64,000 nt of DNA from Saccopteryx bilineata. Taxonomy: Eukaryota > Chordata > Mammalia > Chiroptera > Emballonuridae. Below the pieces are notes generated by a model. The model searched no databases, was not told the origin of the DNA, and saw only the letters and a list, made by a program, of their open reading frames with translations. The stretch is taken from assembly GCF_036850765.1 (NCBI RefSeq), contig NC_089491.1, positions 184,429,520-184,493,519 on the forward strand, read 5' to 3'. Below, in pieces: positions 34,350 through 45,201 of the stretch. Each line of letters starts with the position of its first letter. The first letter of the stretch is position 1. The position numbers and the translations under genes were made by a program.

Positions 34350-34895
34350 AAAAGGGATTGACTAAATCCAACACCCATTCATGATAAAAACTCTCAGTAA
34401 ACTATGAGAAAGAAATATTTCTCAAACTGATCAAGACTATTTACAGAAACCTACAGCTAACATTATATTAAATAATAAGAAACTTGAAGATTATCCATTT
34501 AGATCAGGTAAGTCAAGGATGACTGTTCTCACTACTATTTTTAGCATCATACTGAAATTTCTTACTAGAGCAATATGGTAAGAAAAGAGAGCTAAACGTA
34601 TACAGGTTGGGAAGTAAAACATCAAAATTGAGTTTGTTGTCAAGTGACATAATATTTTATGCAGAAAATCAGAAAAAAAGTCAACAACAACAACAAAAAC
34701 TCCTAGAGCTAATTGATTACAGAAAAGTTGTAGGATATAAGTTAATCATTATATATGAACAATTAAATTTGAATTAGAAACACAATACTGGTTATATTAG
34801 TACTACCAAAATAAAATTCTTAGGTATAAATCTAACAAAATTGTACAAGATCTATTAATATGTAAAAGAAACTGCAAAACAAATGAATGAAATAT

Positions 34896-35390
34896 AGACA
34901 TACCATATTTGATTGTGATTTATCTTATTTGTGCTTTGCAGATTTTGTGCTTTTTATAAAGTGAAGGTTTGTGGCAACTCTACATAAAGCATGTCAAGCC
35001 ACACCATTTTTGCAACAGTATTTTCTCACTTCCTGTCTCCCTGTCACATTTTGGTAATTCTCACAGTATTTCAAACTGTTCCATTATAGTAATCTGTGAT
35101 CAGTGATCTTTGATGTTACTAGGGCAAGATCCTCCACCAGCAAAAAAGGATTATGGCCACTGCAGGCTCAGATAATTGTTATCATTTTTAGCAATAAATT
35201 AATTTTTGAACTAAGGTATATACATTTTTTAAACATTATGCTATTGCACACTTAATAGATTGCAGGATAGTGTAAGCATTATTTTTACATGCACTGAAAA
35301 AGCAGAAAATTTGTGGGACTCACTTTAATTATGGTGGTCTAGAATAGAACTCACAATATCTCCTAGGTATGCACACCTATAACAGAAGAG
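34896..35390 (+). mobile_element. Tigger1-like DNA transposon, internally deleted
   Basis: The terminal parts are inverted: left 'acataccatatttgattgtg' pairs with right 'ctcacaatatctcctaggtatg' as diverged Tigger termini. Internal landmarks match Tigger1 as I remember it: 'tttgtggcaactct', 'cacattttggtaattctc', 'gtgatcagtgatctttgatg' and 'cttaatagattgcaggata'. The element is about 0.5 kb compared with 2.4 kb for the full transposon, so the transposase region is deleted. Confidence 0.8.
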
Positions 35391-35869
35391 ATATTCCAAG
35401 TTTTCAAATAGGGTGATTTAATATTGTCAAGATGTCAGTTCTTCCCAGATTGACTTATAGATTATAGATTTAATGTAATCCCAAACAAAATGCTGAACAA
35501 TTATTTTATAGATATAAAAAAACCTGATTCTAAAGTTTATATGAAGGAACAAAAACCCCAGAGTAGTCAACATAATATTGAAGAAAAAAAAACTTGGAAG
35601 ACCAATGCTACTCAACTACAACTATAAATTGCAACAATCAAGATAGTGTGGCATTGGGAAATAATAGTCACATATAACCACATAAATAGAGTCAACTGAC
35701 TTTGACAAAAGCGTAAAGTCAGTGCAGTGGGGTAAAGACAGACTTTTCAACAAAAAATGCTAAAAAAACTAGACATTCAATGTAAGTAAGTGAATCTTTG
35801 ACACAGACATTATTATGCCCTGCACAAAAATTAACTTAAAATGATCATAGACATTAACATTAAATGAAA

Positions 35870-35875
35870 AACATT
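35870..35875. repeat. Left target-site duplication of solo LTR
   Basis: aacatt is repeated at 36361-36366, directly outside the TG...CA ends. Confidence 0.7.
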
Positions 35876-36360
35876 TGTAGTGGAATAACCCATTGCATGG
35901 CCTTGGATGGGAACACAGCCAACAAGAAATGAATGTTTTGCCAAGAAAGTTGTTTTGTGACTTGAAGGTGGGTCACTGAAACAGGTCTATGTGACTGAAG
36001 GCAGTTGCTGGGCTTTTCTGAGTAAAACATTCTCATAAGATTTCTGTACTTTCCAAGGTTATCCCTTAAGATAAGGAGAGGAGTGTTGTGGGATCCATAG
36101 AAGCAATAGCAATTAATGCCTTCTGATATTATGTTGTTACTAAGCTATCTTGCAGGTGCACTCCATGTATCTTTAAGTAAAAGTTACTCTTAATGTTATG
36201 TCAATTTCTCAGTAAACAAGCTTTTTGAAGTCTTGTGAATAAAATTAGGACACAGCATGAACTCAGGGCCATTTGCCTGAGTGAGCGGTGGTCCTTTGCT
36301 AGTCCTTGATTATTTTGTCTGCTGACCTCTCTCTCTCTGTGCCCCTGACTCACAACAACA
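35876..36360 (+). mobile_element. Solo LTR of an endogenous retrovirus
   Basis: The 485-bp block starts with TG (tgtagtggaa) and ends with CA (ctcacaacaaca). It has a polyadenylation signal aataaa at 36238-36243 and a GT/T-rich region behind it. It is flanked by a 6-bp direct repeat and splits the ancient LINE-1 cleanly. A 6-bp duplication is typical of betaretrovirus-like (class II) elements. No internal retroviral genes remain, as expected after recombination between two LTRs. Confidence 0.72.
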
Positions 36361-37611
36361 AACATTCAAACTCCTAGATGTTAGGATAAAATTTAAATGA
36401 CCCTGAATATGGTGATGACATTTTAGATAAAACACCAATGATAAAATCCATGAAATAAATAATTGACAAGCTGGACTTAACTAATATTTAAAAACTTTTA
36501 CTCTGTAAAAGAAAGTTTGTCAACTGAACAAAAAGATAAACTGCAGGCTGGGGAAAATACCTGTAAAAGATATCTGATAAAGGACAATTATTCAAAATAT
36601 ACAAATAACTTTTAAAATACAATAATAAGACAAACAATCTGATTAAAAATGGACCTAAAACCTTAACAAATACCTTACCAAGGGAGACAAATAGATGACA
36701 GATAAGCATATGAAAAAATGCTACATATGTCATCAGATAAATGAAATTAAAACAAGAATGAAATATCATTACACACCTATTACAATGGCCAATAACTAGA
36801 ACACTGAACACCAAATACTGACTAGGATATGAATTAACAAGAACTCTGATACATTGCTGGTGGGGATTCAAAGTGGTACAGCTACTCTGGAAACTAATTT
36901 GGTGGTTCCTTACAAAACTAAGCATAGTCTTACCATATATTCCAGCAATCACACACCTTAGTATTTACTCAAAGGAGTTGAAGACTTACATCCATATAAG
37001 AACCGGAACATTGATGTATATAGCAGCATTAGTCATAATTGCCAAAACTTGGAAGCAACCAAGATGTGTTTCAGTAGGTGAATGAATAAACTGAAATATT
37101 TGTACAAAATAATATTATTTAGTACTAAAAAATGTGCTATCAAGCAATGCAAAAACACAGAACCTTAAATACATATTACTAAGTGGAAAAAAAAACCCCA
37201 ATGTAAAAAGGCTCAATACTTATAATACCAAATACATGACATTCTGGAAAGACAAAATTACAGACACAATGAAAAATGAGAAGTTTCAAGGGCTGTGAAG
37301 GGAAGATGAATAGGACTTTGTTAGGGCAGTGAAAATACTCTGTATGATAATATAATGATGGATATTTGTACACTATCCATTTGTCCAAAACCACAGAATG
37401 CAAGCACCAACAGTGAAGATAATGGCCATTGGGTGATTACAATGTGTGGATGTAGGTTCATCCTTGGTAAAAAAAATGTAACATTCTGGTGAGTGATGTT
37501 GATAATGGGGAAGCTATAAATTTGTAGGGCAGGGGTTATATGTAAAATCTTTGTGCTTTCCTCTCAATTTTGCTCTGACCCTAAAACTTCTCTATAACAA
37601 TGCTATCTTTC

Positions 37612-37625
37612 AAAATCAAAGTGAA
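37612..37625. repeat. Left target-site duplication of Rhin-1 copy
   Basis: aaaatcaaagtgaa recurs exactly at 37978-37991. Confidence 0.9.
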
Positions 37626-37977
37626 GGCCCTGGCCGGTTGGCTCAGCGGTAGAGCATCGGCCTGGCGTGTGGGAGACCCGGGTTCGATTTCCGGCCAGGG
37701 CACATAGGAGAGGCGCCCATTTGCTTCTCCACTCCCCACCCCCTCCTTCCTCTCTGTCTCTCTCTTCCCCTCCCGCAGCCAAGGCTCTATTGGAGCAAAG
37801 ATGGCCCGGGCGCTGGGGATGGCTCCTTGGCCTCTGCCCCAGGTGCTAGAGAGGCTCTAGTCACGGCAGAGCGTCGCCCCTGGTGGGCGTGCCGGGTGGA
37901 TCCTGGTCCGGCGCATGCGGGAGTCTGTCTGACTGTCTCTCCCCGTTTCCAGCTTCAGAAAAATACAAAAAAAAAAA
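37626..37977 (+). mobile_element. Rhin-1-type SINE, young copy
   Basis: The head 'ggccctggccggttggctca' and the A and B boxes (ggctcagcggtagagc; ggttcgatttc) are intact. The body is complete except for a loss of about 20 bp in the 'cagagcaacaccccagatgg' area. It ends in 15 or more A with a 14-bp perfect target duplication. It inserted right after the 3' end of the ancient LINE-1. Confidence 0.95.
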
Positions 37978-38208
37978 AAAATCAAAGTGAAAAAAAAGAT
38001 AAGAAAAGAAAGGATTCTGACCCATCTACCTCATACAGGAATAATGATTGTAAAGGCAGTGATCATTTGAATTCTGGCCAATTTTTTCTCAAGGTAGGGA
38101 AATAGTTAAAATACTAACATGATTTAATAACTAAAAAGTAGTTTATGCTAGAATTTAGTTATCACTAATTAATTACATGTATTGGCTATGTAAATCTACT
38201 TATAAAAA

Positions 38209-38218
38209 TGTTACTGGT
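38209..38218. repeat. Left target-site duplication of SINE
   Basis: tgttactggt recurs at 38410-38419. Confidence 0.75.
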
Positions 38219-38409
38219 GCCTGACCTGTGGTGGCGCAGTGGACCTGGAACGCTGAGGTCACTGGTTTGAAACCCTGCACTTGTCTGGTTAAGGCACATA
38301 TGGAAGTTGATGCTTCCTGCTCCTCCTCCCTGTCTCTCTCTCTCTCTCACTCTCTCTCTTAGTATATCTCTTCTCTAAAATGAGTAAATTAAAAAAAAAT
38401 TTTAAAAAG
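38219..38409 (+). mobile_element. tRNA-derived SINE, 'CCTGACCTGTGGTGGCGCAG' family, A-box deleted
   Basis: The head runs 'gcctgacctgtggtggcgca' then 'gtggacctgg': compared with 20750-20944 about 11 bases (the 'tagagcatag' part) are missing, which removes half of the A box. The B-box-like 'ctggtttgaaaccc', (CT)n and A tail are present. Confidence 0.88.
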
Positions 38410-38504
38410 TGTTACTGGTATTACTTAAATCATTTATATTTGAATGATTTACTTAAGGTTTTTAAAGTTATTTAATATTATTAAATCAGATAGATATAAT
38501 CGGC

Positions 38505-39012
38505 AGCCTTGCTGTTCAAAGTGTAGTACAGGGGCCAGCAGCTGGGCTCCCTCTGAGAGCTTGTTAGAAAGGTAAACCTGGCCCTGGCCAGTTGGCTCAG
38601 CTGTAGAGCGTCGGCCTGGCGTGCGGGGGACCCGGGTTCGATTCCGGCCAGGGCACATAGGAGAGGCGCCCATTTGCTTCTCCACCCCCCAACCCCTCCT
38701 TCCTCTCTGTCTCTCTCTTCCCCTCCCGCAGCCAAGGCTCCATTGGAGCAAAGATGGCCCGAGCGCTGGGGATGGCTCCTTGGCCTCTGCCCCAGGCGCT
38801 AGAGTGGCGTCACCCCTGGTGGGCGTGCCGGGTGGATCTCGGTCTGGTGCATGTGGGAGTCTGTCTGACTGTCTCTCCCCATTTCCAGCTTCAGAAATTA
38901 AAAAAAAAAAGAAAGGTAAACCTGAGGACCCAACCCAAATTTACTAAATCAGAATCTGCATTTTAACAATAACAGCAATTGCTTTTATATGTAAAATTTG
39001 AGAATTAGTGTT
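38505..39012. repeat. MER5A-like hAT element, split by a SINE
   Basis: The left part has 'tgttcaaagtgtagtacagg' and 'gagcttgttagaaa'. The right part, after the SINE, has 'tactaaatcagaatctgcat', 'tttaacaataacagca' and 'aaatttgagaattagtgttct'. Joined in this order they follow MER5A. The Rhin-1 copy at 38581-38909 lies between them. Confidence 0.75.
38581..38909 (+). mobile_element. Rhin-1-type SINE, inside MER5A-like element
   Basis: The head 'gccctggccagttggctcag' and B box 'gggttcgattccggcc' are intact. About 45 bp are missing after 'gcgctagagtgg', a deletion that overlaps the one in the 37626 copy. The flanks agaaaggtaaacctg (38566-38580 and 38910-38924) are a perfect 15-bp target duplication. 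Confidence 0.95.
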
Positions 39013-39073
39013 CTATAGATGTCTGATTTTTAAACAATAATCAGCCATTAAAAGACCCAAGAAAAATATCTCT

Positions 39074-39089
39074 CAGTTTTGCTTTTTTT
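39074..39089. repeat. Left target-site duplication of LINE-1 (39-45 kb)
   Basis: cagttttgcttttttt recurs exactly at 45186-45201; the far junction reads tttt/aaag, an ideal LINE-1 endonuclease site. Confidence 0.9.
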
Positions 39090-39349
39090 TTTTTATTAAA
39101 TTTAATGCAGTGACATTGATAAATCAGGGTACATATGTTGAGAGAAAAATATCTCTAGATTATTTTGACATTTGATTGTGCTGTATACCCCTCCCCCAAA
39201 GTTAAATTGTCTTCTGTCACCTTCTATCTGGTTTTCTTTGTGCCCCTCCCCTCCCCTAACCCCTCTCTCCGTCTTCACCCCATCCCCCCTCCCCCAACCT
39301 CCTGCCCCTGTTGCCATCACATTCTTGTTCATGTCTCTGAGTCTCATTT

Positions 39350-42300
39350 TTATGTCCCTTCTATGTATGGATTCATCTTAGTATTTTTTTTTTCTGATTT
39401 ACTTATTTCACTCCGTATAATGTTGTCAAGGTCCATCCATGTTATTGTAAATGATCCAATGTCATCATTTCTTATGGCTGAGTAGTATTCCACAGTATAT
39501 ATGTACCAAAGCTTTTTAATCCACGCGTCCTCTGACGGACACTTGGGCTGTTTCCAAATCTTCGCTATTGTGAACAATGCTGCCACAAACATGGGGGTGC
39601 ATTTCTCCTTTTGGAGCCGTTCTATGGTGTCCTTGGGGTATATTCCTAAAAGTGGGATAGCTGGGTCAAAAGGCAGTTCGATTTTCAGATTTTTGAGGAA
39701 TCTCCATACTGTTTTCCACAGTGGCTGCACCAGTCTGCATTCCCACCAGCAGTGCAGGAGGGTTCCCTTTTCTCCACATCCTCGCCAGCACTTATTCTGT
39801 GTTGTTTTGTTGATGAGCGCCATTCTGACTGGTGTGAGGTGATATCTCATTGTGGTCTTAATTTGCATTTCTCTAATGATTAGTGATGTTGAGCATTTTT
39901 TCATATGCCTGTTGGCCATCTGTATGTCCTTTTTGGAGAAGTGTCTATTCATCTCTTTTGCCCATTTTTGGATTGGGTTGTTTGTCTTCCTGGTGTTGAG
40001 TTATACAAGTTCTTTATAAATTTTGGTTATTAACCCCTTATCAGACGTATTGTCAAATATGTTCTCCCATTGTGTAGTTTGTCTTTTTATTCTGTTCTTG
40101 TTATCTTTAGCTGTGCAAAAGCTTTTTAGTTTGATATAGTCCCATTTGTTTATCCTGTCTTTTATTTCACTTCCCCATGGAGATAAATCAGCAAATATAT
40201 TGCTCCGAGAGATGTCGGAGAGCTTACTGCCTATGTTTCACGGCCTACATTTAAGTCTTTTATCCATTTTGAGTTTATTTTTGTGAGTGGTGTAAGCTGG
40301 TGATCTAGTTTCATTTTTTTGCAGGTAGCTGTCCAATTTTCCCAACACCATTTGTTAAAGAGGCTGTCTTTACTCCATTGTATTTCCTTGCCTCCTTTGT
40401 CAAATATCAGTTGTCCATAGAACTGTGGGTTTAATTCTGGGTTCTCTGTTCTGTTCCATAGATCTATATGCCTGTTCTTATGCCAGTACCAGGCTGTTTT
40501 GAGTACAACGGCCTTGTAGTATAACTTGATATCAGGAAGTGTGATACCTCCCACTTTATTCTTCTTTTTTAAGATTGCTGAGGCTATTCGTGTCCTCTTT
40601 TGGTTCCATATAAATTTTTGGAATATGTGTTCTATATCTTTGAAGTATGTCATTGGTATTTTAATTGGTATTGCATTGAATTTATAGATTGCTTTGGGTA
40701 ATATAGACATTTTAATGATGTTTAGTCTTCCTAACCATGAGCACGCTATATGCTTCCACTTGTTTGTATCTTCCTTGATTTCTTTTATCAATGTTTTGTA
40801 ATTTTCCGAGTACAAGTCTTTAGTCTCCTTGGTTAAGTTTACTCCTAGGTACTTTATTTTTTTGGTTGTAATTGTGAAGGGGATTGTTTCCTTAATTTCT
40901 CTTTCTGACTGTTCATTGTTGGTGTATAAATATGCTTCTGATTTCTGAGTATTGATTTTATATCCTGCCACTTTGCTGAATTTATTTATCAGGTCCAGTA
41001 GTTTTTTGACTGAGACTTTAGGGTTTTCTATATACAATATCATATCATCTGCAAATAATGATAGTTTTACTTCTTCTTTTCCAACTTGAATGCCTTTTAT
41101 TTCTTCTTCTTGTCTGATTGCTGTGGCTAGGACTTCCAGGACTATATTAAATAAGAGTGGTGAAAGGGGGCACCCCTGCCTTGTTCCTGATCTTAAGGAG
41201 ATTGCTTTTAATTTTTGCCCATTGAGTATGATGTTGGCTGTGGGTTTTTCATAGATGGCTTTTATCATGTTGAGGTATGTTCCCTGTATTCCCACTTTGC
41301 TGAGAGTTTTGATCATGAATGGGTGCTGGATTTTATCAAATGCTTTTTCTGCATCTATTGAAATTATCATATGGTTTTTCTCCTTCTTTTTGTTTATGTG
41401 ACGAATCACATTGATTGATTTACGAATATTGTACCAGCCTTGCCTCCCCAGAATAAATCCCACTTGATCATGGTGTATGATTTTTTCCATATATTGTTGG
41501 ATCCGGTTTGCTAATATTTTGTTGAGGATTTTAGAATCTATATTCATCAGAGATATTGGCTTATAATTTTCTTTCTTTGTGTTGTCTTTGCCTGGTTTTG
41601 GAATCAGAATTATGCTCGCCTCATAAAAGGAGCTTGGAAGTCTTCCTTCCTCTTGAATTTTTTGAAATAGTTTGAGAAGGATAGGAGTTAGTTCTTCTTT
41701 GAATATTTGGTAGAATTCCGTTGTGAAGCCATCGGGCCCTGGACTTTTCTTTGTTGGGAGTTTTTTGATAACTGTTTCGATCTCATTTTGTGTAATCGGT
41801 CTGTTTAGGTTTTCTGATTCTTCCAGATTGATTTTTGGAAGATTGTATGTTTCAAGGAATTTGTCCATTTCATCTAGGTTTTCTAGTTTTTTGGCATACA
41901 GTTCTTCATAGTATTTTTTTACAATATTTTGTATTTCTGTTGTGTCAGTTGTTATTTCTCCTCTCTCATTTCTAATTTTATTTATTTGAGTCCTATCTCT
42001 CTCTTTTTCTTGGTGAGTCTACTTAAAGGTTCATCAATCTTGTTTACCTTTTCAAAGAACCAGCTCCTAGTTTCATTGATCCTCTGTATTGTTTCTTTAG
42101 CCTCTATGTCTTTTATTTCTGCTCTGATCTTTATTATTTCCTTCCTTCTACTACCTCTGGGCTTTACTTGCTGTTCTTTTTCTAGTTCTTTTAGATGCAG
42201 GGTTAAGTTGTTTATTTGAGCTTTTTCTAGCTTCTGAAAGTGTGCCTGTAGTGCTATGAACTTCCCTCTCAGCACTGCTTTCGCTGTGTCCCATAAATTT

Positions 42301-43150
42301 TGAGTTGTTGTATGCTCATTGTCATTCGTTTCTAGGAATTTTTTTTATTTCTTCTTTGATCTCATTCTTAATCCATTCATTATTTAACACCCTGCTATTT
42401 AGTTTCCATGTGTTTGAGAATTTTTGAGCTTTTCTGCTGTGATTCATTTCTAGTTTCATGCCGTTGTGATCGGAGAAAGTGCTTGATATGATTTCAGTCT
42501 TCTTAAATTTGTTGAGAGCACTTTTGTGCCCTAACATGTGGTCTATCCTAGAGTATGTACCATGAGCACTTGAAAAGAATGTATATTCTGCTGCTTTAGG
42601 GTGAAAGGATCTGAAGATATCTTTTAAATCGAGTTGATCTAGTGTTTCCAATAAGTCTGCTGTTTCTTTGTTAATTTTCTTTCTTGAGGATCTATCTAGT
42701 GATGTTAGTGGGGTATTGAAATCCCCTACTATTATAGCATTGCTGTTGATTTTGCCCTTTAAATCCATCAAAGTCTGCTTTATATATATGGGTGCTCCTA
42801 TATTAGGTGCATAGATATTTATAATAGTTATATCTTCCTGTTGGATTACTCCCTTTATCATTATATAGTGGCCTTCTTTATCTCTTACTATATCCTTTGT
42901 TTTAAAGTCCAATTTGTCTGATATAAGTATTGCTACCCCAGATTTTTTTTCATGTCCGTTTGCATGAAATGTTTTTTTCCATCCTTTTACCTTCAATCTA
43001 TGTGTCTTTTGTTCTAAGGTGTGTCTCTTGTAGACAACATATGTATGGGTCCTGTTTTCTTATCCACGCAGCCACCCTATGTCTTTTGATTGGATCATTT
43101 AATCCATTTACATTTAAGGTTATTATTGATATGTAGTTGTTTATTGCCAT
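39350..43150 (-). pseudogene. LINE-1 ORF2, broken
   Basis: The start at 43150 is MAINNYIS-like, 58 bp after ORF1. A frame break near 43000 separates the start from the endonuclease frame 42996-42322, which keeps GDFNTPL and SDHN motifs. A 545-codon frame (41868-40231) covers most of the reverse transcriptase with 'FADDMILY' at about 41035-41060. The last 200 codons (39952-39350) hold the Cys-rich '[19 protein letters not shown]' and end with 'YIEGT'. The breaks near 43000, 42320, 41980-41870 and 40230-39950 prevent a full product. Confidence 0.92.
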
Positions 43151-43208
43151 TTTCTTCTTTAAAGGTGTATTCCTTTTTTTGCTATATTTTTTTCCAACTT
43201 TAATCTGT

Positions 43209-44122
43209 TTACAACAGGCCCCTTAACATTTCTTGCAGCATTGGTTTGGTTGTAATGAATTCCTTGAGTTGTTTTTTGTCTGGGAAGCTTTTTATTTCTC
43301 CTTTGATTTTAAACAATAGCCTTGCTGGATAATGTAGTCTTGGTTGTAGGTTCTTGTTCTGCATTACTTAGAATATTTCTTGCCATTCCCTTCTGGCCTC
43401 AAGTGTTTCTGTTGAGAAGTCGGATGTCATCCTTATGGGGGCTCCTTTGTAGGTGATAACTTTTTTTTCTCTTGCAGCTTTTAATATTTTCTCTTTATCG
43501 CTTAGCTTTGGTATTTTAATTATGATGTGTCTTGGTGTAGGTTTCTTTGGGTTTCTCTTTAATGGAGTTCTCTGTGCTTCTTGGACTTGTGAGAGTTTCT
43601 CTTGCATTAATTTAGGGAAGTTTTCAGTTATGATATGATTGAACAAAGTCTCTATCCCTTGTTCTTTTTCTTCTTCTTCAGGCACCCCTATGATGCGGAT
43701 GTTATTTCTCTTCATGTTTTCACAGAGCTCTCTAAGTGTTTCCTCTGACTTTTTGAGTCTCTTTTCTCTTTTCTTCTCTGATTTCATGCCTTCATTCCAG
43801 TTGTCCTCCAACTCGCTGATTCGATCCTCAGCTGTATCCATCCTGTTTTTAATTCCTTCCATTGTGGTCTTCATTTCTGATATTGTATTTGTCATCTCTG
43901 ACTGATTCTTTTTTAATATTTCAATATCCTTTTTTATACTTGCTATTTCTTTATTTAGGTTTTCAAACTGCCCCTCCATTGTTGTTCTAAGATCCCTAAG
44001 CATCCTTACAATCATTATTTTGAACTCCGCATCTGGAAGTTTGATTATTTCCATATCACTCAGCTCATCTCTCAAAGGTGTCTCTTGTGGTTTTATTTGG
44101 GTGCACTCCTTTGTCTTCTCAT
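43209..44122 (-). pseudogene. LINE-1 ORF1, broken
   Basis: The original ATG is probably at 44122 (MRRQRSA), followed by a one-base frame change; the main frame runs from 44075 to 43368. It contains the coiled coil ('MDTAEDRISELEDNWNEGMK'), RRM ('NNIRIIGVPEEEEKEQGIE') and start of the C-terminal domain ('RMTSDFSTETLEARREW'). A TAA at 43368-43370 cuts it about 50 codons before the normal stop at 43209-43211. Length and domain order are otherwise typical. Confidence 0.9.
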
Positions 44123-45027
44123 AATGGTGTTTTATTTGTAGAGTTGGTTGAGTCTAGGCTTGGTGTTGTCTGCCTCCAGTTTTCAGTTGTGTTATTTCTA
44201 GGTCTTCTTGGGTTGGTATCAGCTATTATTTGTAATCCACTTTCGGATTTGGGCAGCTTTGAAGTCCTGATTTGTTTGTTTTCTTAACAGGTGATAGTCT
44301 TGTTAACTGATCTCAGCAGGGGGCTTCCTTGAAACTGTAACCAGGAATGCTGTGGGTGTAACCTGAGACGCTGAAGGTCTCTTCCACCAACTAATCTCAC
44401 TGGGGGCAGGGTTCTTTCTCAGCTTCAGTAGGGGGAGGTGTATCTCAGATCTCCATGGAGACCTGAGTTACTGCCCCTCCTCCCCACTTCTTGTTTTCAG
44501 CTGTGTCTTGTTGCGCTGATTGGAGCTGGATAGATGTCCAGAGATCTCTGATCCGGAAGCACTTCAGCTCTGTTTTGTGAAAGGTTCAGTCCCTCCCCCA
44601 GCTATGGCCGCCTCCAGCACAAATGAGTCAGCTTTTTTATTTCGTTTCTTGCATACCTTAGCCCCTCACAGTCTGTTCCTCTCCTTGTCCTTTCCACCTG
44701 GGAGATAAGCTGGTCTTTTCAATCCACCTTGCTCCCTGGTCGCCAGGTAAGTGGCTGTGAGCAGTAGTTTCTGCTCTTTTTCCTCTGTGAAATTCTCTCT
44801 GGGCTCTCAGCCTCACCCTCCCCCTTTCCGTTACTGTAAGCAGAGGAGATTCAGGCACTCCTTACCAGGATTATTGTGGCTTCCTCTTTGCTCCTTGGTT
44901 TTTGAGAGCTGTTCTTGCAGTTCAGTGTTGGTTTTTCATGCTGATTTTTCCTAAATTGATTTTTATTCCAGTTTGGTGTTGAGAGCTGGGTGTCTGTGCG
45001 TCCGCCTACTCCGCTGCCATCTTCAAA
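44123..45027 (-). promoter_or_regulatory. LINE-1 5' UTR (short inter-ORF lineage)
   Basis: About 0.9 kb leads from the canonical 'gaagatggcagcggagtagg' start to ORF1. No tandem monomers are visible. It shows no obvious likeness to the 2.4-kb leader at 21.4 kb, so the two lineages appear to have different promoters. Confidence 0.75.
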
Positions 45028-45185
45028 AGCCAGATTAGCTATTATTAACAAGACAGGTGATAGCAAATGTTGGAGAGGCCTCAGCTCCCCTCTGTATTCA
45101 CCGCGACTCCCCAGAGAGATGGCTAACGGGACTTGGCAGGTGAGGAAAGGCCCGGACCTCGCCGGTCTCGCCCCAGAGGAGCTTC
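45028..45185. other. Chimeric 5' extension of the LINE-1
   Basis: 45033-45079 is a ~47-nt piece of ORF2 of the other LINE-1 lineage, in plus orientation (it matches 28516-28562 with a few changes). 45080-45185 is GC-rich and not matched elsewhere in the window. It contains ATG GCT AAC GGG ACT TGG CAG followed by gtgagg at 45119-45145, which resembles the end of a first coding exon and a splice donor. The right target duplication follows directly. Confidence 0.75.
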
Positions 45186-45201
45186 CAGTTTTGCTTTTTT
45201 T

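Larger units (their letters stand above)
33751..37610 (+). mobile_element. Ancient L1M-type LINE-1, ORF2 to 3' end, interrupted
   Basis: Short segments follow ORF2 in order: 'agaccaatattgctcatgaa' (33798), 'accaagtggaatttattcca', the reverse-transcriptase region to about 35860, 'acacacctattacaatggcc' (36770), and 'tacattgctggtggggattc' (36850). A mammalian L1M-like 3' UTR follows ('ggggttatatgtaaaatctt', 37524; 'ctctcaattttgctctgacc', 37561). Frames are full of stops. It is broken by a SINE (34035-34349), a Tigger element (34896-35390) and a solo LTR (35876-36360), all younger than it. Confidence 0.85.
39090..45185 (-). mobile_element. Full-length LINE-1, short inter-ORF lineage
   Basis: A minus-strand 6.1-kb element with poly-A (plus-strand T-run at 39083-39094), 3' UTR, ORF2, 58-bp spacer, ORF1 and a 0.9-kb 5' UTR that starts 'gaagatggcagcggagtagg' at about 45025. 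About 160 bp of foreign-looking sequence is added at its 5' end, inside the perfect 16-bp target duplication. Same lineage as the element at 11.97-20.1 kb. Both ORFs have few breaks, so it is one of the younger copies, but not intact. Confidence 0.93.

Noticed and set aside
45119..45145. ATG...CAG/gtgagg as a real host first exon at this locus
   Set aside because: It lies inside the target duplication of the LINE-1 insertion, so it was brought in with the element. It cannot be a native exon here.
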